From assembly GCF_027922005.1 (NCBI RefSeq), contig NZ_BSEV01000016.1, positions 124,001-188,000 of the forward strand: 64,000 nucleotides of DNA. The letters run 5' to 3'. The notes under the pieces were generated by a model. It had not been told where the DNA came from. It did no database searches and saw nothing but the letters and a program-made list of their open reading frames with translations. The DNA is from Streptosporangium carneum (GTDB lineage Bacteria; Actinomycetota; Actinomycetes; Streptosporangiales; Streptosporangiaceae). A program made the translations under genes and the position numbers. Below, in pieces: positions 25,349-37,388 of this stretch. How positions within the stretch are numbered: the first letter of the stretch is position 1; each line of letters starts with the position of its first letter.

Positions 25349-25645
25349 GTGGACGCGATCCAGGTCCTGGCGGTCCTCTTCGGAGCCTCCGCCGGCCTGT
25401 TCCTGCTCATCAGCGCACTGGTGGTGCTCCCAGGCAGGCTGCGCGCGAGTGCGGCCAGGGCCACCTCCGCGGGCGCGGTCTGGTTCGGCGGCCCCTCCCG
25501 CAGCGAGCGGGACGCGGGCGTCTCCGGACCGGTCCTGGTCGACCCTCCGCCGCCCGCGGAGCGGGCTCCCCGGGTGGACTGGGTCGCCCTGGCGGAGGTC
25601 TCCGAGCCGGGGCGGCGCGTCGGCGGCGCGTCGGCGAGGTGGTGA
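25349..25645 (+). CDS. Small membrane protein, 98 aa, unknown
   Basis: I do not recognise a named family. Residues about 3-28 form one hydrophobic helix (VLAVLFGASAGLFLLISALVVL), followed by a basic stretch GRLRASAAR and a proline-rich cytoplasmic tail. The GTG at 25349 follows GTGGAG at short spacing. It ends 7 nt before the DUF5130 gene, so the two are probably co-transcribed and may act together at the membrane. Confidence 0.7.
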   Translation: MDAIQVLAVLFGASAGLFLLISALVVLPGRLRASAARATSAGAVWFGGPSRSERDAGVSGPVLVDPPPPAERAPRVDWVALAEVSEPGRRVGGASARW

Positions 25646-25652
25646 CGGTGGG

Positions 25653-26027
25653 ATGACGACGGTCAGCGTGCCCCTCACCCCGACGCAGGCCCACGACGTC
25701 AGGCAGGCGCTGCACGCCGCCGAGCTCCGCAGCGGGCTGCGCTTCGCCCTCTACCTCGGCCCGGCCGTCGGCCCGCGCCGCCACTTCTCCGAGCGGCTGC
25801 ACGCCGCGCTGGGGGAGGAGGGGGACGCGGCCGTGCTCGTCTTCGTCGACCTCCGTGACAGGGCGCTCGAGGTCGTCACGGGCCCCTCGGCCAGGCTGAG
25901 GCTCACCGACGCCCAGTGCCGCGTGGCCGCGGTGTCGATGGCGGCCGCGTTCGGCGGTGGGAACCTGGTCGGCGGACTCGTCGCGGGAATGTGGTTGCTC
26001 TCCGACCTGGCTTCCCGCCGGCGGTGA
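25653..26027 (+). CDS. DUF5130 / TPM-like domain protein
   Basis: A 124-aa protein beginning MTTVSVPLTPTQAHDVRQAL. It has the fold features of the DUF5130 branch of TPM-like domains: alternating strand and helix with AVLVFVDLRDRALEVVTG in the centre, where TPM proteins carry their acidic loop. TPM domains bind calcium or chaperone membrane complexes in other systems; in actinobacteria this family is uncharacterised. It lies between two membrane-protein genes on the same strand. Confidence 0.75.
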   Translation: MTTVSVPLTPTQAHDVRQALHAAELRSGLRFALYLGPAVGPRRHFSERLHAALGEEGDAAVLVFVDLRDRALEVVTGPSARLRLTDAQCRVAAVSMAAAFGGGNLVGGLVAGMWLLSDLASRRR

Positions 26028-26035
26028 GCTTCTCG

Positions 26036-26041
26036 GATAAT
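26036..26041 (+). promoter_or_regulatory. Leaderless -10 box
   Basis: GATAAT ends 6 nt before the GTG at 26048 with no SD. It gives the DUF5706-like gene its own start although it follows DUF5130 by only 20 nt. Confidence 0.4.
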
Positions 26042-26047
26042 CAGGGC

Positions 26048-26683
26048 GTGCTGAAGATCATGCGGAGTGCGCCGTCGGCCCATGTCACGCGGGAGGGCGC
26101 GGTGCCGCAGGAGCAGGACGAGGTGCTCTCCTACCTCCAGGACGTCCTGGCGGAGGTGCGCGGTGACAACCGCAGAGCCGACAGGAAGGCGGTCGCGCTG
26201 CTGGTGACGGCGGTCCTCGGCGTGCTGGCCGTGGTCAACTGGAAGCCGCAGGTGCTTCCCAGCCAGGCGGAGTGGCTGTGGTGGACCGGCGGGTTCTTCT
26301 GCGTCATGGGCGTCCTGGCGTCCGTCGGCGCGCTCCATCCGCTCAGCGCCGGGCTCGCGGGCAGGACCGTGGAACGTCGTCGCTCCTACGCCGGCCGCCT
26401 GCACGCCTGGACCCCCTCGACCGCCGACGCCCAGGCGGGAGACCCTCCCGCGGGAAGGTCGCGCGGAGCCTTCTCCGAGGAGGCGCTCGCCGAGCTGAGG
26501 GCCAGGATGAGGAGCCAGGACCCCCGGGTCAGCGCGGACATGTTCGTGCTGCGGATCAGGAAGCTCAGCGCCGTCGCCCACGCGAAGAACCGCTACATCC
26601 GCAGGGGCGTGCTCCTGCTGCTGGTCGCCGTCGCCTGCTGCCTGCTCTCGGCGGGCATCGGCCAGGTCATCCTCGGAGGCTGA
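26048..26683 (+). CDS. DUF5706/Pycsar-effector-like membrane protein
   Basis: A 211-aa protein whose layout resembles the DUF5706 family, the membrane effectors (PycTM) of Pycsar anti-phage systems. An amphipathic start (LQDVLAEVRGDNRRADRKA) leads into TM1, then TM2 (WLWWTGGFFCVMGVLASVGA), a polar loop of about 80 residues, then the segment RIRKLSAVAHAKNRYIRRG running into the last TM. The paired R-D/K before TM1 and the LS-IA-K-Y pattern before the last TM are family traits. No nucleotide cyclase gene is nearby, so a housekeeping membrane role is equally possible. The start is GTG (leaderless); ATG at 26060 is an alternative. Confidence 0.55.
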   Translation: MLKIMRSAPSAHVTREGAVPQEQDEVLSYLQDVLAEVRGDNRRADRKAVALLVTAVLGVLAVVNWKPQVLPSQAEWLWWTGGFFCVMGVLASVGALHPLSAGLAGRTVERRRSYAGRLHAWTPSTADAQAGDPPAGRSRGAFSEEALAELRARMRSQDPRVSADMFVLRIRKLSAVAHAKNRYIRRGVLLLLVAVACCLLSAGIGQVILGG

Positions 26684-26708
26684 GAGGGCCTGGGAGGGCC
26701 TGGGACGT

Positions 26709-26759
26709 CCCTCGCGCGGTTTTCCGCGGGGAACGGCGCGGACGCGCGCCGAGCGAGGG
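26709..26759. terminator. Bidirectional stem-loop between convergent genes
   Basis: An inner hairpin CGCGG-TTTT-CCGCG (26715-26728) is bracketed by CCCTCGC (26709-26715) and GCGAGGG (26753-26759). It separates the DUF5706-like gene from the 320-aa gene on the opposite strand. Confidence 0.5.
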
Positions 26760-26760
26760 C

Positions 26761-27723
26761 TCAGGGCTGCAGGAGCCGTACCAGATGGGTGGTGATGTCC
26801 GCCAGGAGCGTCGAGGGCGCCACCGAGGCCGTCGCGACCGCGGAGAACAGGCTGGGCAGGCCGGGCAGCGGGAAGCCGTCGTCCTTCGTGGCCGCGTTGC
26901 CCACCTCGTTCTTGCCCAGGATCGTACGGCTGCGCTCCCAGGCGTCGAGGACCTCCTCGGGGGAGGGCACGCCGAACCCGTGGCCGACGGGGGCCGCGTG
27001 GCGCAGCCGTACGAGGGGGGTGTCGGCGAACGTCAACGCCACCCTGGCCCGCACGGACAGGCGCTCACGGCGGCCCGGATCGATCCAGTCCATCGCGGTG
27101 CACGGGTTGCGGCAGTCGGCCACGCAGGTCGCGAGCGCGCCCGCGACCTGGCTGTGCTGTCGGTCGAAGTAGGCCCGCCAGCCCTCCGCGGGCTCCCCAG
27201 CCACCCGCAGGGTCCGGTTGGCCGCCGACTGCTCCGCCTTGGTGTGGTCGCACTCACGCTCGCCGATCACGCCGAAGCGGCTGCCGGGCGCGGAGAGGCC
27301 GCGCGGCCAGCGAGCCGGGTCGCCCGCGTTGCCGAGCACCGGTTCGAAGGCGAGCAGCGGGAGGTATTCGCTGGCGATGTGCAGGGCGGCGACCATCGGG
27401 CTCAGCTCGCGCCTGTGCCACCGGACCGCGATCACCTCGAGCAGCAGCGCGTAGGCGGGACGCAGCGACTCCAGCGCGCCGCGCGGCTGCTCCTTCGGCG
27501 TCTGCGGCATGGTGCACGCCCTCGCCCGCCGCCTCAGGTCGGCGGGCACGGGGCGCGCCTCGGCGGCGAAGTCCTCGGCGTCCAGGGAGAGCAGCCGTTG
27601 CCCGAACTCGCACACGGCCTCGATGTCGTCGGCCTTGTCGACGACGTCCGCGGCCAGCGCCCCGACGTCGGCGAAGGCGTATCGCCGTGCCAGGGAGATG
27701 AGCAGATCACGTGCTGATTCCAC
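26761..27723 (-). CDS. Unknown 320-aa protein of the kinase/FHA cluster
   Basis: I do not recognise this protein. It appears mostly helical, with no signal peptide or membrane segment. Notable stretches are a cysteine group CVADCRNPCTAMDW near residue 190 and the acidic N-terminal third (ADVVDKADDIEAVCEFGQRLL). The GTG start has AAGGG at good spacing. It follows the Ser/Thr kinase gene by 139 nt on the same strand, so it may be a kinase substrate or adaptor. Codon use is that of a true gene across its length. It has no tell-tale metal or nucleotide motif. Confidence 0.7.
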   Translation of the reverse strand: MESARDLLISLARRYAFADVGALAADVVDKADDIEAVCEFGQRLLSLDAEDFAAEARPVPADLRRRARACTMPQTPKEQPRGALESLRPAYALLLEVIAVRWHRRELSPMVAALHIASEYLPLLAFEPVLGNAGDPARWPRGLSAPGSRFGVIGERECDHTKAEQSAANRTLRVAGEPAEGWRAYFDRQHSQVAGALATCVADCRNPCTAMDWIDPGRRERLSVRARVALTFADTPLVRLRHAAPVGHGFGVPSPEEVLDAWERSRTILGKNEVGNAATKDDGFPLPGLPSLFSAVATASVAPSTLLADITTHLVRLLQP

Positions 27724-27862
27724 TTGATCACCCTTTCACGGCCTGTGAACGGCAGCGGTGTTGTTCTCCGAAAAATGTGGTTTTGGTCAGTTCTGCCAGG
27801 CAGCGCCTATTCTTACCACCCTTCGACGGTGAAGCCGTTATCCGCGTCGCACCGCGATCCCG

Positions 27863-29263
<1,401 letters not shown>

Positions 29264-29294
29264 GAACCCATCGTCACCGCTGAGTCACCCGCTG

Positions 29295-29441
29295 TCAGCG
29301 ATTGGGGATTTCCGTGCCCCCGCCGTCCCCGTCCCCGTCGTCGCCCCAGTCGTCGAGGCGGCCCGCCTGGGGGACGGGGGCCGCCGCGACGGCGACCCCG
29401 GCGAGCGCGGCGGCGATGGCGATGGCAACGGTGGCGCCCAT
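29295..29441 (-). CDS. Small membrane or secreted peptide, 48 aa
   Basis: An ATG at 29441 preceded by AAAGGGAGAA opens a 48-codon ORF: a hydrophobic alanine-rich segment (VAIAIAAALAGVAVAAAPV) followed by a short acidic, glycine/aspartate-rich tail (WGDDGDGDGGG). It could be a one-pass peptide or a cleaved signal plus tail. It ends 31 nt before the kinase start, so it probably leads the kinase operon. Family unknown; the SD and location support a real gene. Confidence 0.55.
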   Translation of the reverse strand: MGATVAIAIAAALAGVAVAAAPVPQAGRLDDWGDDGDGDGGGTEIPNR

Positions 29442-29502
29442 GTGCGTTCTCCCTTTCCCGACTTCCCTGCGGATGGTCACATTGTGCGCAAGGATCGTCA
29501 CC

Positions 29503-30210
29503 GTGAGTATCTGTAAGCCTTCAGGGGTCATCATCCAGAGAGGGGAAGAGGTGCTGGAGCTCGCTCCGGGCGAGCACGTCACCTTCGGCAGGGGAGCGAC
29601 CGACCTGGTGCTGCCCGACCCCTCGGTCTCCCGGCTCGCCGGGCGGATCGAGGCGGTCGACGACTACTGGACGATCTCCAATCTGAGCCGTTCCGCGACC
29701 TACGTGGTGGACAACCCCGAGGGCGGCGGTGAGTTCGTCAAGGTACCGCCGGGGCGGGTGCGCGCCCCGATCCCCTTCGAGCTGGCCAGGGTGCGGCTCC
29801 CCGGGCAGGCGGAGTCGTTCCTGGTGTTCGCCCCCGAGCACGTCCTGCTCCACCCCGACGCCCCCAGGGACGGGCAGGAGACCGTGCTGGCCTTCCCTCT
29901 GGACGTCACCGCGAAGTACTTCCTGATCCTGGTCGCCCTCTGCGAACCCCGGCTGCGCGACCCGTTCTCCACGGTGATCCCGACCGTCCCGGAGATCATC
30001 ATCCGTCTCGCCCACCTGGGTCTCGGCCGCTCCGCGGTCAACTTCCACGTCGACTATCTCGCCAGGGTGAAACTCCGGGTGAAAACGCCGGAACACCCGG
30101 GCAAGTCCGACTGGCAGCGCGCCGCGCTCGTCTCCCTGGCGCTGCGGCACGACCTGGTGACCGCGGAGCACCTGGCGTTGCTGGAGACACGCGGACGCCC
30201 CCCGTCGTGA
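29503..30210 (+). CDS. FHA-domain protein with C-terminal winged-helix-like domain
   Basis: A 235-aa cytoplasmic protein. The N-terminal FHA domain shows FGRG (28-31) and SVSR (41-44), the phosphothreonine-contacting Arg and Ser, but the usual His two residues after SR is Ala46. The C-terminal part (LDVTAKYFLILVALCEPRL to the end) resembles the winged-helix-like domain found in actinobacterial FHA proteins. It is divergent from the membrane kinase operon and is a natural reader of its phosphorylation. The GTG at 29503 follows AAGGA by 9 nt; the upstream open frame is unlikely to be coding. Its stop codon forms the loop of a terminator. Confidence 0.8.
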   Translation: MSICKPSGVIIQRGEEVLELAPGEHVTFGRGATDLVLPDPSVSRLAGRIEAVDDYWTISNLSRSATYVVDNPEGGGEFVKVPPGRVRAPIPFELARVRLPGQAESFLVFAPEHVLLHPDAPRDGQETVLAFPLDVTAKYFLILVALCEPRLRDPFSTVIPTVPEIIIRLAHLGLGRSAVNFHVDYLARVKLRVKTPEHPGKSDWQRAALVSLALRHDLVTAEHLALLETRGRPPS

Positions 30211-30227
30211 CGACGGGGGGCGTCCGC
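30191..30227. terminator. Perfect 17-bp stem whose loop is the stop codon
   Basis: The left arm (30191-30207, starts GCGGACGCCCCCC) and right arm (30211-30227) are exact complements, and the 3-nt loop TGA is the stop codon of the FHA gene. It separates that gene from convergent pepN and can act on both strands. Confidence 0.75.
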
Positions 30228-30297
30228 GTTGTCCGCCGCGCGGGAAACCGGCCGCGACCGCGTGAGCGGTGTGCCGGCCGGTCCCGGCGTGACGGGA

Positions 30298-32868
<2,571 letters not shown>

Positions 32869-33091
32869 TACCGCTCCCTCGTCAACAAATTCCCCCGCTT
32901 CGTTGCGAAGGGGTGCCTGAATCCTGCCACGTGAGGCCCAGGGCCGTCGCCCCCGGAGGCCGGAGAGTCGACTACCGGCCATGTTCGAGGATAAAGACGC
33001 CGGTCAAGGTAATAACCCGTTATAGGAATAGGAAACTCCGTGTCGCGGGTTGTCGCTGTGCGAAGGAACCTCCCGATCAGAAAGCTGAGCG

Positions 33092-33712
33092 ATGACTGAG
33101 CGCACCCCGGTCGACCTCTGGTTCGACCCCTTCTGTCCCTTCGCTTGGATGACGTCCCGATGGCTGCTGGAGGTGGAGAAGGTGCGGCCCATCGAGCCGC
33201 GCTGGCACATCATGAGCCTCAACATCCTCAACGAGGACAAGGACGTGCCCGAGACCTACCGCGAGATGATCGCCAAGGCCATAGGGCCGGTTCGCGTGGT
33301 CGCCGCCGTGCAGGACAAGCATGACTCGGAGGCGGTGGGCAGGCTGTACACCGAGCTCGGCACCCGTCTGCACAACCAGGGCAGGCTCAAGGAGCTCGAC
33401 AGGCTTCGCGAGACCGTCGAGGAGGCGCTCGAGGCGGCGGGGCTCGAGCGCGAGTTCGCCGAGGCGATGGAGTCCGAGGAGTTCGACGAGGTCCTGCGCG
33501 CGTCGCACGACGACGGCATCAACCGGGTCGGCCAGGAGGTCGGCACCCCGGTGATCGCCGTGGGCGACGTCGCGTTCTTCGGCCCGGTCATCTCGCCCGC
33601 GCCGAAGGGCGAGGAGGCGGCCAAGCTCTGGGACGGCGTCAGGCTGGTGGCGGGCGTCGACGGGTTCTTCGAGCTCAAGCGCTCCCGCACCCGGCCCCCG
33701 ATCTTCGACTGA
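33092..33712 (+). CDS. DsbA-family protein, mycothiol-dependent nitroreductase (Rv2466c-like) group
   Basis: A 206-aa thioredoxin-fold protein starting with [18 protein letters not shown]. The active-site motif is CPFA: the first Cys is kept and the second is Ala, giving a monothiol form often seen in actinobacterial relatives. The cis-proline region [19 protein letters not shown] is intact. Rv2466c uses mycothiol to reduce nitro compounds and disulfides; this one may be a mycothiol S-transferase or reductase. The ATG at 33092 follows the sequence AAGCTGAGCG without a strong SD. Confidence 0.8.
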   Translation: MTERTPVDLWFDPFCPFAWMTSRWLLEVEKVRPIEPRWHIMSLNILNEDKDVPETYREMIAKAIGPVRVVAAVQDKHDSEAVGRLYTELGTRLHNQGRLKELDRLRETVEEALEAAGLEREFAEAMESEEFDEVLRASHDDGINRVGQEVGTPVIAVGDVAFFGPVISPAPKGEEAAKLWDGVRLVAGVDGFFELKRSRTRPPIFD

Positions 33713-33721
33713 TCCCGCCTT

Positions 33722-33750
33722 CGCCCCGCCGCCCGTCCGGCGGCGGGGCG
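33722..33750 (+). terminator. Terminator after the DsbA-like gene
   Basis: CGCCCCGCCGCC (33722-33733) and GGCGGCGGGGCG (33739-33750) form a perfect 12-bp stem with a 5-nt loop 9 nt after the stop codon. Confidence 0.65.
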
Positions 33751-33947
33751 GACGGGCCGGACATCACGAGTTTTTAAGGATCTCGGTAATTTGTCGCTTA
33801 CGGGAGTGCCGCCCCGTACCCTCGTCGCCAAGGGCGGCCGAGTGCCCGCCATGGCGGGAGACCGCGCCGGTGGCGCCGCGCTCGCGGCGCCCCTCTGACC
33901 TGCCCGGGCCCTCGCCTCAGGAGGACCCGCGCGCGAGGATGAGAGGC

Positions 33948-35357
33948 ATGCGTCACCTTTATCTGAACGGAGCATGGCAGCCGTCGACGTCGAGTGGGAG
34001 CGTCGACGTCGTCAATCCCGCGACCGAGGAGACGATCGACAGGGTGCCCGCGGGCTCGCCCGCCGACGTCGAGGTCGCCGTGGCCGCCGCCCGCGCGGCG
34101 CTGCCCTCGTGGTCGGGCACGGCCGCCGCGGAGCGAGGTCGCCTCCTGGCCGCCGCGGCCGAGCTGATACGGGACCGCTCCGACCAGATCGCCAGGATCA
34201 TCGCCACCGACCTGGGCGCCCCGTACGGCATGGCGACGCAGGTGCAGACGTTGATGCCCGCGGGGGTGCTCGACTCGTACGCCCGGCTGGCCGGGACCTA
34301 CGACTTCGAGGGCGGCAGGGTCGGGAACTCGCGCGTCTTCCGGGAGCCCGCGGGGGTGGTCGCCGCCATCACCCCCTGGAACTACCCGCTCCACCAGATC
34401 GTGTGCAAGGTCGGCCCCGCGCTCGCCGCCGGATGCACGGTGGTGCTGAAGCCCAGCGAGGTGGCGCCGCTCGCGGCCTTCGCGCTGGCCGGGATCTTCG
34501 ACGAGGTCGGGCTGCCCGCCGGGGTCCTCAACATGCTGAGCGGGCACGGGCCGGTGGTCGGCGAGGCGCTGGTCACCCATCCCGACGTGGACATGGTGTC
34601 GTTCACCGGCTCGACCAGGGCGGGGCGGCGGGTCGCCGCGCTCGCCGCCGAGACCGTCAAGCGCGTCGCCCTCGAGCTCGGCGGCAAGTCGGCCAGCGTC
34701 GTCCTGCCGGACGCGGACCTGGCCGTCGCGGTCAAGGCGACCGTGGCCAACGCCTTCCTCAACTCCGGCCAGACCTGCTCGGCCTGGACCCGCATGATCG
34801 TCCATCGGGACCAGTACGACGAGGCCGTCGGGCTGGCCGTCCAGGCCACGGGCAAGTACACCGTTGGCGACCCCTTCGACGAGCTCACCAGGCTCGGCCC
34901 CCTGGTCTCCGCCGCGCAGCGCGACAGGGTCGTCCGCTACATCAACCGGGGGCAGGAGGAGGGAGCCAGACTGGTCGCCGGAGGCGCGGACAGCCCGCTC
35001 GAGCGGGGCTTCTACGTGGAACCCACGGTGTTCGCCGGGGTGGAGCCCGGGATGGTGATCGAACAGGAGGAGATCTTCGGCCCGGTTCTGACGATCATCC
35101 CCTACAGCCGCGGCGAGGACGAGGCCGTCGCCATCGCCAACGGCACGCCGTACGGCCTGGCGGGCGCGGTCTGGGCGGGTGACGAGGAACGCGCCCTCTC
35201 CGTCGCGCGGCGGTTGCGGACCGGCCAGGTGGCCGTCAACGGGGGCCGGTTCAACCCGTTGGCCCCCTTCGGCGGTTACAAGCAGTCGGGTCTGGGCCGA
35301 GAGCTCGGCGAGTTCGGCCTCGAGGAGTACCTCGAGGTCAAGTCGGTCCAGCTGTAG
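33948..35357 (+). CDS. NAD(P)-dependent aldehyde dehydrogenase
   Basis: A 469-aa ALDH with TPWNYP (oxyanion Asn), LELGGKS (base Glu) and NSGQTCSA (nucleophile Cys), and the C-terminal [15 protein letters not shown]. It resembles broad-range dehydrogenases used for aliphatic or betaine-type aldehydes. ATG at 33948 gives the usual N-terminus (RHLYLNGAW); ATG at 33939 is possible. It has no partner genes, unlike the ALDH at the left end, and the two proteins are clearly different subfamilies. Confidence 0.9.
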   Translation: MRHLYLNGAWQPSTSSGSVDVVNPATEETIDRVPAGSPADVEVAVAAARAALPSWSGTAAAERGRLLAAAAELIRDRSDQIARIIATDLGAPYGMATQVQTLMPAGVLDSYARLAGTYDFEGGRVGNSRVFREPAGVVAAITPWNYPLHQIVCKVGPALAAGCTVVLKPSEVAPLAAFALAGIFDEVGLPAGVLNMLSGHGPVVGEALVTHPDVDMVSFTGSTRAGRRVAALAAETVKRVALELGGKSASVVLPDADLAVAVKATVANAFLNSGQTCSAWTRMIVHRDQYDEAVGLAVQATGKYTVGDPFDELTRLGPLVSAAQRDRVVRYINRGQEEGARLVAGGADSPLERGFYVEPTVFAGVEPGMVIEQEEIFGPVLTIIPYSRGEDEAVAIANGTPYGLAGAVWAGDEERALSVARRLRTGQVAVNGGRFNPLAPFGGYKQSGLGRELGEFGLEEYLEVKSVQL

Positions 35358-35500
35358 GCGCGCCCCGCCGGCGCCGGTGCCGCGCGTCTGCCCGCCGATG
35401 GGGTGGTCGTCGCGCGATGTTCTGGGTAAAACCAGTAGTAAGCAGTCTTAAGCACTCGTAAGGACCCGTGAAAGCACCGCCTCCTTTCGAAGGACGCCGC

Positions 35501-36022
35501 ATGAAACTGGGCACCACGCGTCTGACCGTGTTCGATCTGGTGATCGCCGCAGGAGGGCTGCTGCTGGTGCTGCTCGCCGTGCAGAACCTCGGACCGGCTC
35601 TGGCCGCGCTCCGCGGGGAGGGCACCTGGGGCACCTTCACCGCCCGGCGGGTCGAGTGCGTCGAGCATCCGGGGCACGAGCAGTGCACCTGGCTGGGGGA
35701 GTTCAGGGGGGGCCGCACCGTCCGCCCCGAGGTGGGGTTCTACGGCGGCGACAGGGAGACCTTCGTCCCGGGCCAGGCCGTCAGGGCGTTCGACACGGGA
35801 CGGCGGGGCCACGTCTACGGCTCCGGGGGCTCCAACGAGTGGATCATGGTCGCGCTGCTGTTCGCCGCCGGCCTGGGCCTGGTCGCCTGGCCGCCGGCAC
35901 GCCTTCGCAGGCGTGCCCCCGAGCCCGCGGAGTCCCCCGCGTCAGAGGAGGCCGCGGAGTCTCCGGCGTCCCCGGAGTCCCCCGCGTCAGAGGAGGCCGC
36001 CGAGTCCTCCACGCCCCGGTAG
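35501..36022 (+). CDS. Membrane protein with two helices and an ESPASEEAA-repeat tail, unknown
   Basis: A 173-aa protein of no family known to me. One helix lies at residues about 8-32 (VFDLVIAAGGLLLVLLAV), an outer loop of about 70 residues carries a Cys pair (RRVECVEHPGHEQCTW), and a second helix is at WIMVALLFAAGLGLVAW. The C-terminal tail repeats ESPASEEAA with proline and glutamate. GAAGGAC precedes the ATG at 35501 by 7 nt. The extracellular Cys pair could form a disulfide. DUF3592-like architecture is a possible match. Confidence 0.65.
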   Translation: MKLGTTRLTVFDLVIAAGGLLLVLLAVQNLGPALAALRGEGTWGTFTARRVECVEHPGHEQCTWLGEFRGGRTVRPEVGFYGGDRETFVPGQAVRAFDTGRRGHVYGSGGSNEWIMVALLFAAGLGLVAWPPARLRRRAPEPAESPASEEAAESPASPESPASEEAAESSTPR

Positions 36023-36101
36023 TCCCGCGGCCGAGAAGCCGCGGAGGCGGCGGGGCGGCGCACGGACGCGACGCCCTGCGTCCGGCGCGGCCCCGGAACG
36101 C

Positions 36102-36590
36102 TCAGGGAGCCTGGAGCAGGACCTTCCTGGCGGCGTCCTTGGCGAGACGGTCGACGTAGAGCATGCCGTCCAGGTGGTCGGTCTCGTGCTGGAAGCAGCG
36201 CGAGAGCAGACCCCTCGCCTTGAGCCGGACGGGACGGCCCAGGCGGTCCAGGCCGCTGACGGTGACCCCGGCGGCGCGCGGGGTCTTGGCGTAGATCGGG
36301 GTGCCGCTCTCGCGTCCCGGAATCGACAGGCACCCCTCCTCGTCGAGGACCTCCGTGTCGTCGTCGACGGTCAGCACGGGGTTGATCACGTGCCCCTTGC
36401 GGTTGCTGCAGTCGTAGACGAAGATCCGCTTCGACACGCCGATCTGCGGACCGGCCAGGCCGACGCCCTGGGCGGCGTACATCGCGTCGAACATCTCGTC
36501 GATCAGACGTCGCAGCTCACGGTCGAAGTCGGCGATCGGCTCGGCGGGCGTGCGCAGGACCGGATCGCCGACCACTCGGATGTCACGCAT
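36102..36590 (-). CDS. def: Peptide deformylase
   Basis: A 162-aa metalloenzyme that removes the formyl group from new proteins. All three motifs are present: GVGLAGPQIG (motif 1, with Gly for the usual second Ala), EEGCLSIPG (motif 2, metal Cys) and QHETDHLDG (motif 3, HExxH). Single gene, divergent from rpiB. Confidence 0.95.
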   Translation of the reverse strand: MRDIRVVGDPVLRTPAEPIADFDRELRRLIDEMFDAMYAAQGVGLAGPQIGVSKRIFVYDCSNRKGHVINPVLTVDDDTEVLDEEGCLSIPGRESGTPIYAKTPRAAGVTVSGLDRLGRPVRLKARGLLSRCFQHETDHLDGMLYVDRLAKDAARKVLLQAP

Positions 36591-36699
36591 GTGGTCTCTC
36601 TCTTGTAAGGGTTACGATGGCTGTCCGGTCGTTACTGTAGCCGGGCCGTCAGCCGGGGTGGGGGTCAAGGCGGCCCCGCACACCTGCGAAACTGGGCGG

Positions 36700-37167
36700 G
36701 TGCGCGTCTACATCGGTGCCGACCATGCCGGCTATGAGCTCAAAAACCACGTCGTCTCCTGGCTCAAGGAGCACGGCCACGAGGTGACGGACTGCGGTCC
36801 GTTCGTCTACGACGCCGAGGACGACTACCCGCCGTTCGTGCTGCGCGCGGCGGAGGGCGTCGCGGACGACCCGGGCAGTCTGGGGATCGTCATCGGCGGT
36901 TCGGGCAACGGCGAGCAGATCGCGGCCAACAAGGTGCGCGGAATCCGCGCCGCCCTCGCCTGGAGCGAGGACACCGCCAAGCTCGCCCGCGAGCACAACA
37001 ACGCCAACGTGATCAGCGTCGGCTCGCGGATGCACGAGCAGGACGAGGCGGTCCGCTTCGTCGAGCTGTTCCTGAGCACGCCGTACTCAGGCGCCGAACG
37101 GCACAACCGCCGCATCGCCCAGCTGACCTCCTACGAGACGATCGGCCAGCTTCCGCCGCTGCCCTAG
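36700..37167 (+). CDS. rpiB: Ribose-5-phosphate isomerase B
   Basis: A 155-aa RpiB/LacAB-family isomerase that interconverts ribose-5-phosphate and ribulose-5-phosphate in the pentose phosphate pathway. It begins MRVYIGADHAGYELK, the substrate-binding start of the family, and has GSGNGEQIAANKV and AREHNNANVISVG. In actinobacterial RpiB a Glu replaces the catalytic Cys seen in others; here GNGEQIA fits that form. The GTG at 36700 gives the canonical N-terminus. Its stop overlaps the stop of a small convergent gene. Confidence 0.95.
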   Translation: MRVYIGADHAGYELKNHVVSWLKEHGHEVTDCGPFVYDAEDDYPPFVLRAAEGVADDPGSLGIVIGGSGNGEQIAANKVRGIRAALAWSEDTAKLAREHNNANVISVGSRMHEQDEAVRFVELFLSTPYSGAERHNRRIAQLTSYETIGQLPPLP

Positions 37168-37328
37168 GGGGTCGTCCTGCGGCGCGGCGCCTCCCTGGCC
37201 TCCCTGCGCTGCGTCTCGTCCCGCAGAGGCCGTCTGTCGGCGGCCTCCTGCTGCTCCTGCGTGGGCCGGGAGACGTCCCGGGCCCGCATCGCGACGATCG
37301 TGTTGATCTGCAAGCTCTGCAGTGCCAT
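37164..37328 (-). CDS. Small charged protein, 54 aa, unknown
   Basis: An ATG at 37328 preceded by GGTGAGG opens a 54-codon ORF beginning MALQSLQINTIVAMRARDVS, then a strongly charged Glu/Arg/Gln-rich helix (QEQQEAADRRPLRDETQRRE). Composition and the codon bias of its frame suggest a real small protein, possibly nucleic-acid or membrane associated. Its stop codon overlaps the rpiB stop on the other strand. No family is known to me. Confidence 0.5.
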   Translation of the reverse strand: MALQSLQINTIVAMRARDVSRPTQEQQEAADRRPLRDETQRREAREAPRRRTTP

Positions 37329-37340
37329 GCCTCACCATAA

Positions 37341-37380
37341 CCCCCGCGGCTCGCGGAAACCGCTCCGCGAGCCGCGGGGG
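37341..37380. terminator. Terminator of the Eis-family gene
   Basis: Arms 37341-37357 (CCCCCGCGGCTCGCGGA) and 37364-37380 are exact complements with a 6-nt loop. It lies 8 bp after the stop of the acetyltransferase gene on the minus strand. Confidence 0.7.
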
Positions 37381-37388
37381 AACGGCTC

